A DNA stretch of 64,000 bases from Limnoperna fortunei. Lineage: Eukaryota > Mollusca > Bivalvia > Mytilida > Modiolidae. The notes beneath the pieces are model-generated. The model ran no database searches and was not told where the DNA came from. It worked only from the letters and a program-made list of their open reading frames with translations. Below, piece by piece: positions 26,485 through 38,182 of the stretch. The stretch covers positions 80,527,873-80,591,872 of the forward strand of contig OX104119.1 in assembly GCA_944474755.1 (NCBI GenBank), in the 5' to 3' direction. Each line of letters opens with the position of its first letter. Position 1 is the first letter of the stretch. The translations under genes and the position numbers were made by a program.

Positions 26485-27310
26485 GGTTTTGGGAAAGACG
26501 AGGTGATCTTTCAAGAGTGATAGAAATTTTATATCTTTTCGCGAAACGAGCGAAAGTACATATAAATTTCTATCACGAGTATAAGATCAAACAGGCTTTC
26601 CCAGAAGCGCATGAAAGTACATATTTCTTCCGTTGACCAATAATTTTCACAACGCGATATCTCCTAGACTGTCTCGCACGGACTTATCGCCTAATGGCTT
26701 TTATTGAAAAATTTTTCTTTACCTAATATTTATTTGTATTTTTGGGGATTTATAGGCCATAAATACTATAACTGAAATGATAAAAGTAGTCAGAAATGCT
26801 GCAACCAAAAGGACTTTGTGGAAGTAGATTAATCTATGAAGCTGCATCCAGCTAGAGAACCCTTTAACATGAACGTTGTTATGTTACTTTAACAGCATTC
26901 TTGTTTCATGCGTTTTGATTAGATGACGCAACGAAAACTCACGTTTAAGCGTAATCTCATCTGTACTGGATCATCTGTACCAGAAATAGGCCATCGACGG
27001 AAGAATAGTGGCCGATCTATTGCGATGTGAAAGTTGTTTTACGAAAGAAATAGGTACTTTTATGAGCTTTTGAGAAAGCCTATGTGATTTATTGCTCTTT
27101 CTGCTGCGATCTACTCACGAAAAGATATTAAACTGCTATCAATCGTGAAAAACCACAGTCTTTTTCCAAAACGTATGTAGGAACATATTAATCTTTCAAG
27201 AGTGATAGACAATGTATGTCTTTTCGCGAAAACAATTACTATCGCGAGTGGAAGATCACACTCACTTTCCCAAAAGCGCACGAAAGAACTAAATTCTGTC
27301 GTAAATCAAT
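26485..27310. repeat. Two diverged repeat copies with hairpin potential
   Basis: GATCTTTCAAGAGTGATAGA, CTTTTCGCGAAA and CTTTCCCA.AAGCGCA occur in the same order at about 26,500-26,620 and 27,190-27,290. Each copy can fold (ATAGAAATTT..AAATTTCTAT in the first), and a diverged inverted version lies between them near 27,070-27,160. Confidence 0.55.
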
Positions 27311-28020
27311 AACTATCCTTAGATTTATATGTGACATCCAATCAGAACGCCCGATACAAAAACGTGAAACATAAAAGTTGTAATGTTACCATAGTTTTTA
27401 TTCATCCGTTTTGATTGAATTATGCAATGACTACAGATGAATGCACGTACTCGGTCATCTCAACCTGAAATCGACCATTTAGGGAAGAAATAACAGTATA
27501 GTACATTAGAAACCATCAGAACATCAAGAGAACCCTGTTTTTATCTGACAAAATTAGCACACGTTTCCTGTATCAAATTACATATAGGCAAATTAGACTA
27601 TAACAATCACTTGAAAACCTTGCAATACATAATTTGTTTTTTGTCAAAAGTTCTATACGAAAATAGCGTATAATAAGTGTCAAAATCTTATTGCTGCAGC
27701 TAACTATATTTAATGTTTAGGATGAATCTGTTGAAACCATGAAAAACAATTACAACAGCTGTTTTTGTAAACAACAAGTACACTATGTCGAGACAATACT
27801 TTACTAGAACCACACATTCCACAGCCTCTCGTATTAGTATTATTTTAATGAATGAATGACGTACAGAGAGCAATTAAAGTTATCTATAACTGAGTTTGTG
27901 TTGTTGTGGTAAAATATCTTTGAATAAATGTACAAATATTTGTTTTTATGTCTGATAATGTTTTTACCGTACAACGTCTTAAAACAAGAATTGCATATCT
28001 AAATATTTCCACATAACGCA

Positions 28021-28043
28021 TAAAGGGGGGGAGGGGGGGGGGG
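28021..28043. repeat. G-rich run
   Basis: GGGGGGGAGGGGGGGGGGGG-like tract; low complexity. A similar T-run and G-run lie at 29,839-29,865. Confidence 0.8.
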
Positions 28044-28126
28044 TTAACATGAACAGACACACAAGGAAGAACAAAATCAGAAAGCATGGTTTGTATTGTG
28101 GTTTACTGAGCTACACACCTTTTGTA

Positions 28127-28214
28127 TTCCTTTTTCCTGGCTTTCCCTCGGTATATAATAATCAAATATATTCCTTTTTCCTGGCTTTCCCTCGGTATAT
28201 AATAATCGAATATA
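28127..28214. repeat. 44-bp tandem repeat, 2 copies
   Basis: Unit begins TTCCTTTTTCCTGGCTTTCC and continues CTCGGTATATAATAATC.AATATA; the two copies are adjacent and almost identical. Confidence 0.95.
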
Positions 28215-28709
28215 TAGGACCACCCTTGTGTAAATGATTACAGTAATAAGTAATATCATACCCCCATGAGTTATTCTTCAAACTGGTCATTAATTTAAAA
28301 TTGAATTTAAATTCAGTTTAATTTACGAAACTTTACCATCTTTATAAAAATAGACGAAAACTCTTAATATCACGTTATATAACTTAAACTCCTGTAAGAA
28401 CTTGTGACAGATAGGCGAGTGGTGACATTCATTAACGGTCCACAGATCTATTAGGTAACTATGCAAGCACATTTAACAAGGTATTTTCAGATTTGCTTAA
28501 ATATAATGTTTTTCTCCACGTGAAGAAATTTCAGCTATATTGCGCATTCAGTGGGAAAAAGAATAATGCTTTGGCCGACTTTAATATGACATGACCAGCG
28601 AACATCGTTAATCCTAAACAGAAGGACACTTTTACCACACAGTTTGAATAATATAAACAGAAAAAATTACATGATATAATATTTGTGTCGTTGTAGCCTG
28701 CGTCAGAAA

Positions 28710-31700
28710 ATGGACGATTCTTTAGACTTCAATAATACTTCGAGACACGGTAACACCGGAAATGGAACACACACTACCTGGGACTACTACGGTACATTAC
28801 AGACCTCTCTTTACGGAATATGGCTGGTGTTGATCATCGTGTTCTCTGTTGTAGGAAATATACTTGTCATGATTGTGATTTGTATGGTTCGGAACATGCG
28901 CAGTGTTGACAAAGGATTACATTTGTTTCTGTTTAGTCTTGCTATGACAGACATGATGACCGGCATATTTGTTGTCCCAGTCTCATTAAATACACTTATT
29001 CACGAGGAATGGCTGTTCGGACACTTTTTGTGCAGCCTAAACATGTTTCTGGATTGCACGTTACTGCTGACGTCAACTCACATTTTAATGTTTATTAGTA
29101 TTCATAAGTATGTCACAGTGAAACGTTTATCGCAGTGTAATACCCGTCCTGTGAGTAAGTGCGCATGTTTTGTTATGATTGGTGCGTCCTGGTTGTGGGG
29201 AGTCTGTTTCGCGGTTTTGGCTACAGTTGGACTGAGCAAAGCAGAATACAAAATAAAAACTACGCAGTGTGGACCAAAATACCCGGATTTCACGACAATA
29301 TCCGTAGCCTTGCATGCCATCAATGTTCTCCTTAATATTGTCATTCCTTTCTGCATCATGTTGGCAATGTATGTGAAAATTTATTACGCAATGAAAGAAA
29401 CTGGGGAGTTCCGTCGCCATTCTGCACGAATAGAGCCTGAAATGAAGAGTTCAAGCGGGGAGAAGGCGGCCATTAATACCTTAGTAATAGTTATAACTTG
29501 TTTTATAGTGTGTTGGTTGCCGTATGTATCTTATACAAATTATGTGTTTTTCACAAGTGACAGACACGCCATACCCGCCGATTTTAATCCTTTGGTAAGT
29601 ATTAATTTGACCTAATTTCTAATTTATCTGTTACCAGTATAACGAAAGCAAAGGGAAACTTCTTAAAGGCTCGTGGCTTACCAATTTTAACGTATGTGTT
29701 CATTACGGAAATAAACAAATATAACATATGAATCAACGCGGAAACTCTGTATTGTTTGTTTAAATGGGGTTTTATGCCTGTTTCGAAGTTCTTTATCTGT
29801 ATTGTGGCATTTAGTTTATTTTTATTTTTTATTTTTTATTTTTTTTTTTTTTTGGGGGGGGGGGGTGTGAAGAAATCGATAGGAAAGAATAAATCAATTG
29901 ATATTGCATTCAAACACGTCTGGATACGAGATACGTATCGCACAATGATGAAAGGCGAGTAACCGGTTAACTCGCTCATAGAGCCACCCCTTACTTTTAA
30001 AGTAAAAGGGTCGGGTTTGAAAACCGCCAATTTTGATGCATAATTAGTAGAAGTAAACTGCCGCGGTTTCACTAATTGAAGACACTATACATGCGAAATC
30101 TGTACATCGGCTGTGTGCCGGAATGCCAACATTTTGAAAGATCAAAGAACATTGTAGGTTCTCATTAATGAAGATATAGGGGTCCCCCATACGGGGTAAT
30201 TAATTAACTGTAAAAAGGTAAAATTGTGTAATATTGTACGGTGGTAATAAATTTTATTGAGTGATATTATTTGTATATTTGCATTGTCAATTTAAAAATT
30301 CTGTCTTCAGTCAACAAATACTTAACAAAATTATAAATTTTAAAACAGATTTTAAGACATATTTGGTATAAATAAAGATATTTATTTCCAAAGTTAACAG
30401 AGAGTCTTTTATTTCTGTTAATTATATTTGTATTATTTTATTTTATCAATATAAATACATGAATTTATAGCAAAATATAACAAACATGTAATAATAAAGA
30501 ACACTACATTTCACATTAAAATTATTAACACAGTACAAAAATTCAGCACAAGTAAAGTCTATTAAGTTTTTATCCCAGATGGAGCAGCTGTGACACAGCA
30601 TCCACATAGTCCATAAGTTCGATGGGGTTGCCGGTAAATCTGTCTTTCAGTGTGCTGATGCAGCTGTCGATGGTTGTGTACTTCTTGGATCCGAGTCTTT
30701 GGGTTCCGCCGGCCTGAAGTTGAATACGGGTAATCTTGTTGACAGCGTCGATGTCTCTGAAAATCTGGATGATTGTGTAGGTGTTTGGGTGACTGCGCTG
30801 GACGTTCCTTTTCAGTTTACCATGCCAGGCTTACAGATGGTAGGTGGTGCGTGGTCTCTCTGTGTTGTAGTGATTCCATAGAGTGCGGTCGCCATCAATC
30901 CGTTGGGTAACTACATAGTCTGTGAAGACTGTAGTGTCTACTGGCAAGTCGGTGTCTTCTATTCTATTGCGTGGAACCAGACATATTCTACTTGTTTGAC
31001 TGGAACAAGTGGGAGTGCCGCTGCTCGTCTCACTAACTGTCGTCTGCTCGTCTCACTAACTGTCGTCTGCTCGTCTCACTAACTGTCGTCTGCTCGTCTC
31101 ACTAACTGTCGTATGTCGTCGTTGTCCGTGTAGTGGATAAGTAAACCTGTTGTCTGTGCCTTGCACCAAATAGTGGAAGAAACATCCTCTTACATTTATA
31201 CCTGGACGACATTGCTATTGTGTGCTGCTGTCCATGTGTACTGTAGTAGGGAAGAGTTGTAAGTTGTTGTCAGTTATTGCTGTTTGCAGTAGGAGGGAAA
31301 ATCTTCTGTAAGTTTGTTCGCTCTTCCCTGGTAGTAGGGCATATACAACTGACTACATAGTGTCTTCAAGCTGAATTTGAATGCTGTAGATCTGGTTGAA
31401 AAATTATGGACATGTGTAGAAAGTACCATCACAGAAGAAGCGGTCTGAAGCAAAAAGATGAGTCAGGTTTTCCGTCGATGCGATGGCGATGATGTATTGT
31501 CCTTGTGTGCTGTCGTCGAATAGTAGGAATTGGTCTCCGGTTGTAATCTGAGTCTACTTGCCATCAAGCTGGATGTCTGCAATAGTGGTGGCTAACGTAG
31601 TTGTCGGGATTTGTACAATATTGATTTTGCAGAGTTAAAAGTAGGTATCTTCTTTAACACTTCTCTCGAATCTTCGTCCCCCTGCGTCAGTCTGCGTCAT

Positions 31701-33720
31701 CCCTAAACCTTTACATCTCTTCTTAGTAGATAGCTGGTATCGGTCTTACTTCTTCTTGGCATTTGGTCGATATCAGGTGCATGGGGTATTTATACCAATA
31801 AGTTTTAAATACATGTAATTTTAAATTTCATAAAACAAATTCACCCTGTTCTATGAAAAAAAGTTATATCGTTTTTTTCTGTTTCAATAACTGCACATTT
31901 GTATGATTATACCCGTCTTAATAAGAAAAATAATCACCCCCTAGCCTGTTGTACCCCTTTTTAACCATTAAAACAACAATACTTAATTTTGATTTTAAAA
32001 AAATTGGCATTCGGGGAACATACCGGTACATCATGAAAAATATATACCGGCTTTACCAAAAGGAAATCTTTTTGTACAGTGTATAGAAAATCGGAACCGA
32101 TCAAAGTTGTAGAATCAATGGTTATATCTAACAGAAATCTGTCAGTCACAACAAATTAGACAAATCACAAACATGAACAACCTACAAACAATAAATAACA
32201 AAACCGGCGAGGAGATATCAGGTGTTTCAAAGTGTTCTCAATAAATATTCTTTGCTTTCAGGCTTATTACTTTGGATTTACAAACAGCGCCTGTAACCCA
32301 ATTATATACGCCTTTCGGTTTAAAGATTTTAGGAATGGCTATAAGCAGATTTTCAAAGTGATAACTTTTCGAAAACAAAGAGGCAAGTATACGTAACGTT
32401 TAATTAACATTATACATACACTACATGTAAGTGTACAGTACTCGAGTAATGTTGAGATTTTATTAACAGAATCTGTTCTTAACATCAATAACATTAAACA
32501 TCAATTCATCTCTTATATAAATTGATTTCAACTCTACTGTTAGTAGGAATGATTATGATCCCTACTAGATGGTGGATTCTTATATCTCAATTTATTCCTA
32601 ATATAAGAGAGATACATTACCTTAATTCAGATGAAACATTGGTTTGTTACGTAGGTGAAAACGATTTGTATAAAGTTCTGTTGTGGAGACTGGCAAAACG
32701 CGCCGGAACGAAAGGAAGTGACTGACGAACAGTCACCGGAAACTGAATCATTGGCATGATTGGCGAAACTGACTCCCAGACTGGTTGAGCGATGATCGAC
32801 ACTTGATATTATATGAAAATCGACTTCGTCTAGTCTGGTGTTGTCAGTGGGCAAGGCCGACTCTTTTTATAAAACACATTCTAAAGATTAATCAGGATTA
32901 CATGTTGAAAATGATTCAGATTACTGACAAAATAAAATTGGCAAACATTCCTTAGTACTTGGAGCCTTGGACACGACAATTAAAACATGGATTTATGTCA
33001 CTGGAGATAAAATGATTGTCTCCCGACACTAAAAACACACTCTGTAAGATGTTAAATAAGCATGTTATTTGTTAACTTAAACAATCAACATAATCCTTTA
33101 CAAGATTTGCTGATGTGTAGAACAGACCTGGATATGATTAATTTTGATCACTAAAAAGTATACAGTAACAAATTACATAGCATATTTTTATTTCATTAGT
33201 TTTGTAGTCGTCAAATGTAAATACAAAATAAATAACGAACTGAAGTTCAGATGTCCGAAATAGTAGAAACACAGCTTGAAGAAACTTGAAGTTCAATAAG
33301 TTCGAATTATGAAAACACAGAATACAGTGTCTTTTACCGCTACCGCACATCCCTAACGTAGGAATATTTCTTAATGTGCCCCTTGTGTTTGGAAGAGTAA
33401 GTACTTAATCCACCTCTAGTGCCAACTATATACCTCAGTGCACCCGTAGTCTGTGGTAATTTAGACCTTTTACCTGAATTCACTTGCGAATATTTAGATG
33501 ATTTCGTTCCACGTTTAATTATTTTACTATAGTGCCCTCAAGTGATAGTGAAATGTATCTGCCAATATTTATACTTCTACGCTCTTTGGCTGACTAAACA
33601 GTTTTCTTGTTTTTATTTTTAATAGATAATGCTCTTACTAAAGATGACGCCATAGCCGGTATTAACCTAGTGAAACAGAGTGATGCAGTTCGACATAAAA
33701 ACGGAAGATTCCCAAACTGA
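28710..33720 (+). CDS. Rhodopsin-like (class A) orphan GPCR, copy 2; three coding exons
   Basis: Paralogue of the 7.5-kb gene, about 366 residues, predicted plasma-membrane receptor. Exons are 28,710-29,594, 32,262-32,382 and 33,626-33,720. The start ATG follows a conserved splice acceptor at 28,696. Three glycosylation sequons lie in the N-terminus. Landmarks match copy 1: D2.50, C3.25, W4.50, P5.50, E6.30, CWLP and NPIIY. Unlike copy 1 it keeps Asp at 3.32 (FLDCT) and Tyr at 5.58, which are the amine-anchor and activation-switch positions. The DRY motif is HKY, so the TM3 Asp-Arg pair is absent in both copies. Intron 1 is 2.67 kb and holds a decayed MULE transposase. It could be amine-like, but binding residues in TM5 (Asn where amine receptors have Ser) make that uncertain. 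Confidence 0.9.
30570..31790 (-). pseudogene. MULE (Mutator-like) transposase pseudogene
   Basis: The minus strand, read in pieces, gives the hallmarks of a MULE transposase. In order: DIQLDGK*TQITTGDQFLLF, then RFFCDGTFYTCP (first catalytic Asp, near 31,425), VVYALLPGKSEQTYRR, GCFFHY (near 31,180), LWNHYNTERPRTTYHL*AWH and LKRNVQRSHPNTYTIIQIF, ending at a stop at 30,570. Several in-frame stops (for example 30,831-30,833) and frameshifts kill it. A 23-bp tandem repeat (four copies, 31,022-31,112) has expanded inside the RQLVRRAAALP segment. It lies antisense within intron 1 of GPCR copy 2 and is absent from copy 1, so it inserted after the duplication. Terminal inverted repeats were not found. 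Confidence 0.85.
31022..31112. repeat. 23-bp tandem repeat inside the MULE pseudogene
   Basis: Unit GCTCGTCTCACTAACTGTCG+TCT, four copies. Its length is not a multiple of three, so it also breaks the transposase frame. Confidence 0.9.
32262..32382 (+). CDS. GPCR copy 2, exon 2 (TM7 and helix 8)
   Basis: Preceded by TTTGCTTTCAG and joined in phase 0. Encodes AYYFGFTNSACNPIIYAFR with the NPxxY motif. It is nearly identical to copy 1 while the flanking introns have diverged. Ends with AAAGAG|GCAAGTA, the same GC donor as copy 1. Reading through the donor meets a stop within four codons. Confidence 0.9.
33626..33720 (+). CDS. GPCR copy 2, exon 3 (C-terminal tail)
   Basis: Preceded by TTTTTAATAG. 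Spliced from the GC donor at 32,383, it encodes a 31-residue tail (DNALTKDDAIAGINLVKQ and more) ending in TGA at 33,718. Aligned with copy 1 the differences preserve the frame, including an 18-base indel. Confidence 0.7.
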
Positions 33721-35481
33721 CGTAACGCATTACTTTCTATTGGTGCCTTCCTATAACGTAGGAAAAAGTCAGCCCATTGGTCGGTACGGCAAGATTTATT
33801 GAAACGGCACGTGACCTGCACGCTGACCTTAATGACGACACCAAAAAGATGATTAGTTCCGGTTCAAGACCTTATTTTACTTTTACAACAATTGTAATGA
33901 TCCCCGATTTTATTTGGTATTAATTAGAAGAAGCGAAGCGCTTGATTTATGTAATGTTTTTAACGAGAAAATGGAAACCATTGTATTCCTTCAATTTTTG
34001 TTGTGAGCATGAAATGTAAACCATTTATAATTATGAATTTAAAAGTAACTTTTTGTTTTATCCTCTATGTATTGTTTTTATTATACGATTTGTTCAACAT
34101 ACCAAACATATATAACCGGGACTAGGTTTCCCATTCAACCATATTGTTTTGACGTTCGGATCCTATGAAAGTATCACCGGAACCATGTTTTCTAATCAAC
34201 CTTCAACGGGCAATGGCGTCATGTACATAAATAAGAACATTGCTTCATTGGTCTGTTTTAATACAAATGCATTAAAATACATTTTTTATTATTGCAAAAG
34301 AATATTAGCTGAAAACCACAACATCAAAAATCCGATAAAAAGTGGAAAATTTAAGGAATTTTTCCTGACTACGTATTTTACTTTAAAATTTCCAAATATA
34401 GAGTGATTTTATGGTATACTTCTGTTAGCATATGTTTGAATCTACATTCAAAGGGGTTTATACCGGGATATCCGTGGTAAACACCAGCCATCATTTTGTA
34501 CTAAATATTGCTAAATGTCCCTGGACAGAACTATGAATAGACAAAAGGGTGAACGCCAAAATTTGGCGATCGTATAAAATAGCGAGAATCTTATCACAGT
34601 TTCTTTCACAAAATAACGAACGTAAAAGATAACAAGATCTGAAATCTACCACTCAAAATCTAGAAAAATAAACACGCGAAAAAAACCAAAAAAAAAATCC
34701 TAACAAATAAAATCAAAACAAGACAAAACAAAACAGCAAACCCACAAGTAAACCAAACTGTTGAAATGATATACATGAAGCTATTGAAATTCTACAAATA
34801 AATGTATGGTGACATCCCCGTTGAATATTCATGTCCCCAGGACTCAATAAGTTTTATAATAACATAGGGAATTCATAATACAAACATTGACTTAGACCAT
34901 TTTCAGTGAATACAGAAATAACAAATTTTCTAATAATATCAATACTCTTTGAGACCATGTGTTCATTCATATAGATCAACAAAAGTAAACAAGCAAGATG
35001 CAATATATTTGAGAACAAAGTTAGATACTCCCGCTTGTCTTTATGCTGTCACACATTTCTAATTTACACTGATTTACTGCTCATTGGATCAAAATTCAGT
35101 CAGGTAAATCAAGACTTAACATGTTTTAAATGGAATCTCAACAACACAAAAAACTAACTGCCAAGGTACTTAAAGCAGAGTGTGTCAAATAGATTCCAAA
35201 AAGCAGTTATTTATGTTTCTACGGAAACGGTATACAACAGCTGTCTTGATTTGTTTAGCAATTAGATAACACAAGTTTTTTTGTTGTTTAAATTGTGTTT
35301 TGCACCAACATCAGCAACTTTTCATGCCGCACAGTTATTATTACACGAGGAAGCAGGGAAGACAGAAACAAGTGGAAATGTTGAACAGGAAAACTGGCAA
35401 TCTTGTCAAATATGGTAAACATTTCCGCCAACAAAACAAAAACAAAATTACCCCCGCATCATACAGAGCGTACAGATGCTA
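33721..35481. other. 3' flank of GPCR copy 2 and AT-rich intergenic DNA
   Basis: Similarity to the flank of copy 1 (for example ACCTGCACGC.GACCT near 33,813 and 11,577; CATTCGGAT/CGTTCGGAT near 34,150 and 11,945) ends at about 34,170. Beyond that, nothing was recognised except a piece of the SINE core (AGGAAAACTGGCAATCTTGT) near 35,388. Confidence 0.55.
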
Positions 35482-36065
35482 CATCGTTATACCGGAATAA
35501 TTAGCTGCAGGTGCCGCTTATTCCAATCGACACATTTATTTTCAACTGAGGTGTCAAGAAAGTGAACACAACACTTCATTAGTGAATAAATGTTTGCCAT
35601 ACAATGTATTTAACAAACAGATGGTAAAGCATCATTTATATTACTATTACACTGTTTCCTAATTGTTATCTTGCGTGTTTGTTTGAAAGAAGTGTAATGA
35701 CACTAAGAAATTTTCAGCAAAGAAATGGGCGTCCAGCTTTTTCCAGGTAAAAAACCCATACCGTCAGTAAGAAAACTGGCAAACATCAATGATAGTTTTG
35801 ACAGTTGATTTAAGCACACACATTGTGCAACAGCCGCAATGTTTACTTACTACTGATCAAAAGTAGTTGACTAACTATTTATTTGACTAAGTGCAAAGTA
35901 ATACAATAACAAACAACTGTGGAGACTACACTATAGATGAAAACCTACGAAGTCACATGACCAAACATGGCTCCTGGGAATCTAAGGCACAATTATCTCT
36001 CATACATCATCTCTCTTTATTATAAGAAATCATTTCCACCTATAACACAAGTATGAAAAAGACGA

Positions 36066-37580
36066 GTCTAAGACAGCTGACTATGACATACATAACAAAC
36101 ATGTCAGCTGACTGACATCCATAACAAACAAGTCAGCTGACTGACATCCATAACAAACAAGTCAGCTGACTATGTCATTCATAACAAACAAAAACGTCAG
36201 GTGACTATGACATACATAACAAACAAGTCAGCTGACTATGGCATCCATAACAGACAAATCAGCTGACTATGACATTTGTAACAAACAAGTCAGCTAACTA
36301 TGAAATCCATAACAAATAAGTCAGTTGAAAATGACATCTATAACAGACAAATCAGCTGACTATGAAATCCATTACAAACACGTTAGGTGACTATGACATC
36401 CATAACTAACAAGTCAGTTGACTATGAAATCCATAACAAACAAGTCAGATGACTACTAGTATGTGATCTATAACAGAAAAGTCAGCTGACTATGAAATCC
36501 ATAACACAAACGTCAGCTGACTATTAAATCCATAACAAAGATGTCAGCTGACTATGACATTTATAACAAAAAAGTCTACTGACTATGAAAACAATAACAA
36601 ACAAGTCATCCGACTGCTGACATCTGTAAGAAACACGTCAACTGACTGCTGACATCCATAACAAATAAATCAGCTGACTTTGACATCAATAAAAAACAGC
36701 TCAGCTGACAATGAAATTCATAACAAGCAAGTAAGCTGACTATTGTATCCATAACAAACAATTCAGCTGACTATGAAATCCATTACAAACACGTCAGGTG
36801 ACTATGACATCCATAACAAACAAGTCAGCTGACTATGAAATCCATAACAAATAAGTCATCCGATTGCTGACATCTGTAAAAAACACGTCAACAGACTGCT
36901 GACATCCATAACAAATAAATCAGCTGACTTGGACATCAATAACACACAGGTCAGCTGACATTGAAATCCATACAACAAGTCAGCTGATTATATCATTCAT
37001 AACAAACACGTCAGGTGACTATGACATCCATAAAAAACACGTCAGGTGACTATGACATCCATAACAAACACGTCAGGTGACTATGACATTCGTAACAAAC
37101 ACGTCAGGTGACTATGACATCCATAACAAACACGTCAGGTGACTATGACATCCATAACAAACACGTCAGGTGACTATGACATCCATAACAAACACGTCAG
37201 GTGACTATGACATCCATAACAAACACGTCAGGTGACTATGACATCCATAACAAACAAGTCAGCTGACTATGACATCCATAACAAACACGTCAGGTGACTA
37301 TGACATCCATAACAAACACGTCAGGTGACTATGACATCCATAACAAACACGTCAGGTGACTATGACATCCATAACAAACACGTCAGGTGACTATGACATT
37401 CGTAACAAACACGTCAGGTGACTATGACATCCATAACACACGCGTCGGGTGACTATGACATCTATAACAAACACGTCAGGTGACTATGACATCTATAACA
37501 AACACGTCAGGTGACTATGACATCCATAACAAACAGGTCAGCTGACTATGACATCTATAACAAACACATCAGGTGACTAT
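36066..37580. repeat. 31-bp minisatellite, left arm
   Basis: Unit close to CACGTCAGGTGACTATGACA+TCCATAACAAA, the reverse complement of the right-arm unit. Outer units are variable; inner units near 37,010-37,500 are nearly uniform. Confidence 0.95.
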
Positions 37581-38182
37581 AACTGACAAACCTTTATAGT
37601 TTTACCAGTTACTTTACTTTATGCTAATTAAATCATAAAGTTACAATTTACTTTACACAAATATAAAATTACATTGAAAGAATTTAACAAACAAAACACA
37701 ATAAACAAACATAAAAAATTACCTGTCTATGGGACCAGGTTGTACATCAGTGAATTACATAAATAATGGTATCAATATTTGCAATCGCAATTATTTCTGT
37801 CTCTCCCTTTCAAGACAAAGAACAAAGAATAAATATATAGATTTTAGGCGGGAAAACTACCTAACCAACCACAGATGAAATCTTAGAACTATACAACCAA
37901 TTAAAAATCTCCATTCTAACACACCTTTGACTAATACAGACACAACTGAGTACTTCTAAGAATACCTGTATACAATACTAAATTTATCAAATCACTAGGA
38001 TCACCAGATCATAGCCTGAGGACCAATTTCAATATAAATAACTTAAACAAGTCAGGTTAATATTATTTACTTTATTATTTTAAGAAAGCATTTTATATAC
38101 AAGTAATAATTTTCATTTAAAACATATATAACAATTACATTTTTCATAAAATAAAAACCACAAAAATATACACTATCACAGT
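37581..38182. other. Central spacer of the inverted repeat
   Basis: About 600 bp of AT-rich single-copy-looking sequence between the opposed arrays. No coding frame or transposase motif is seen. Confidence 0.7.

Noticed and set aside
30699..30881. Plus-strand frame of 60 residues
   Set aside because: Antisense of the MULE transposase relic.
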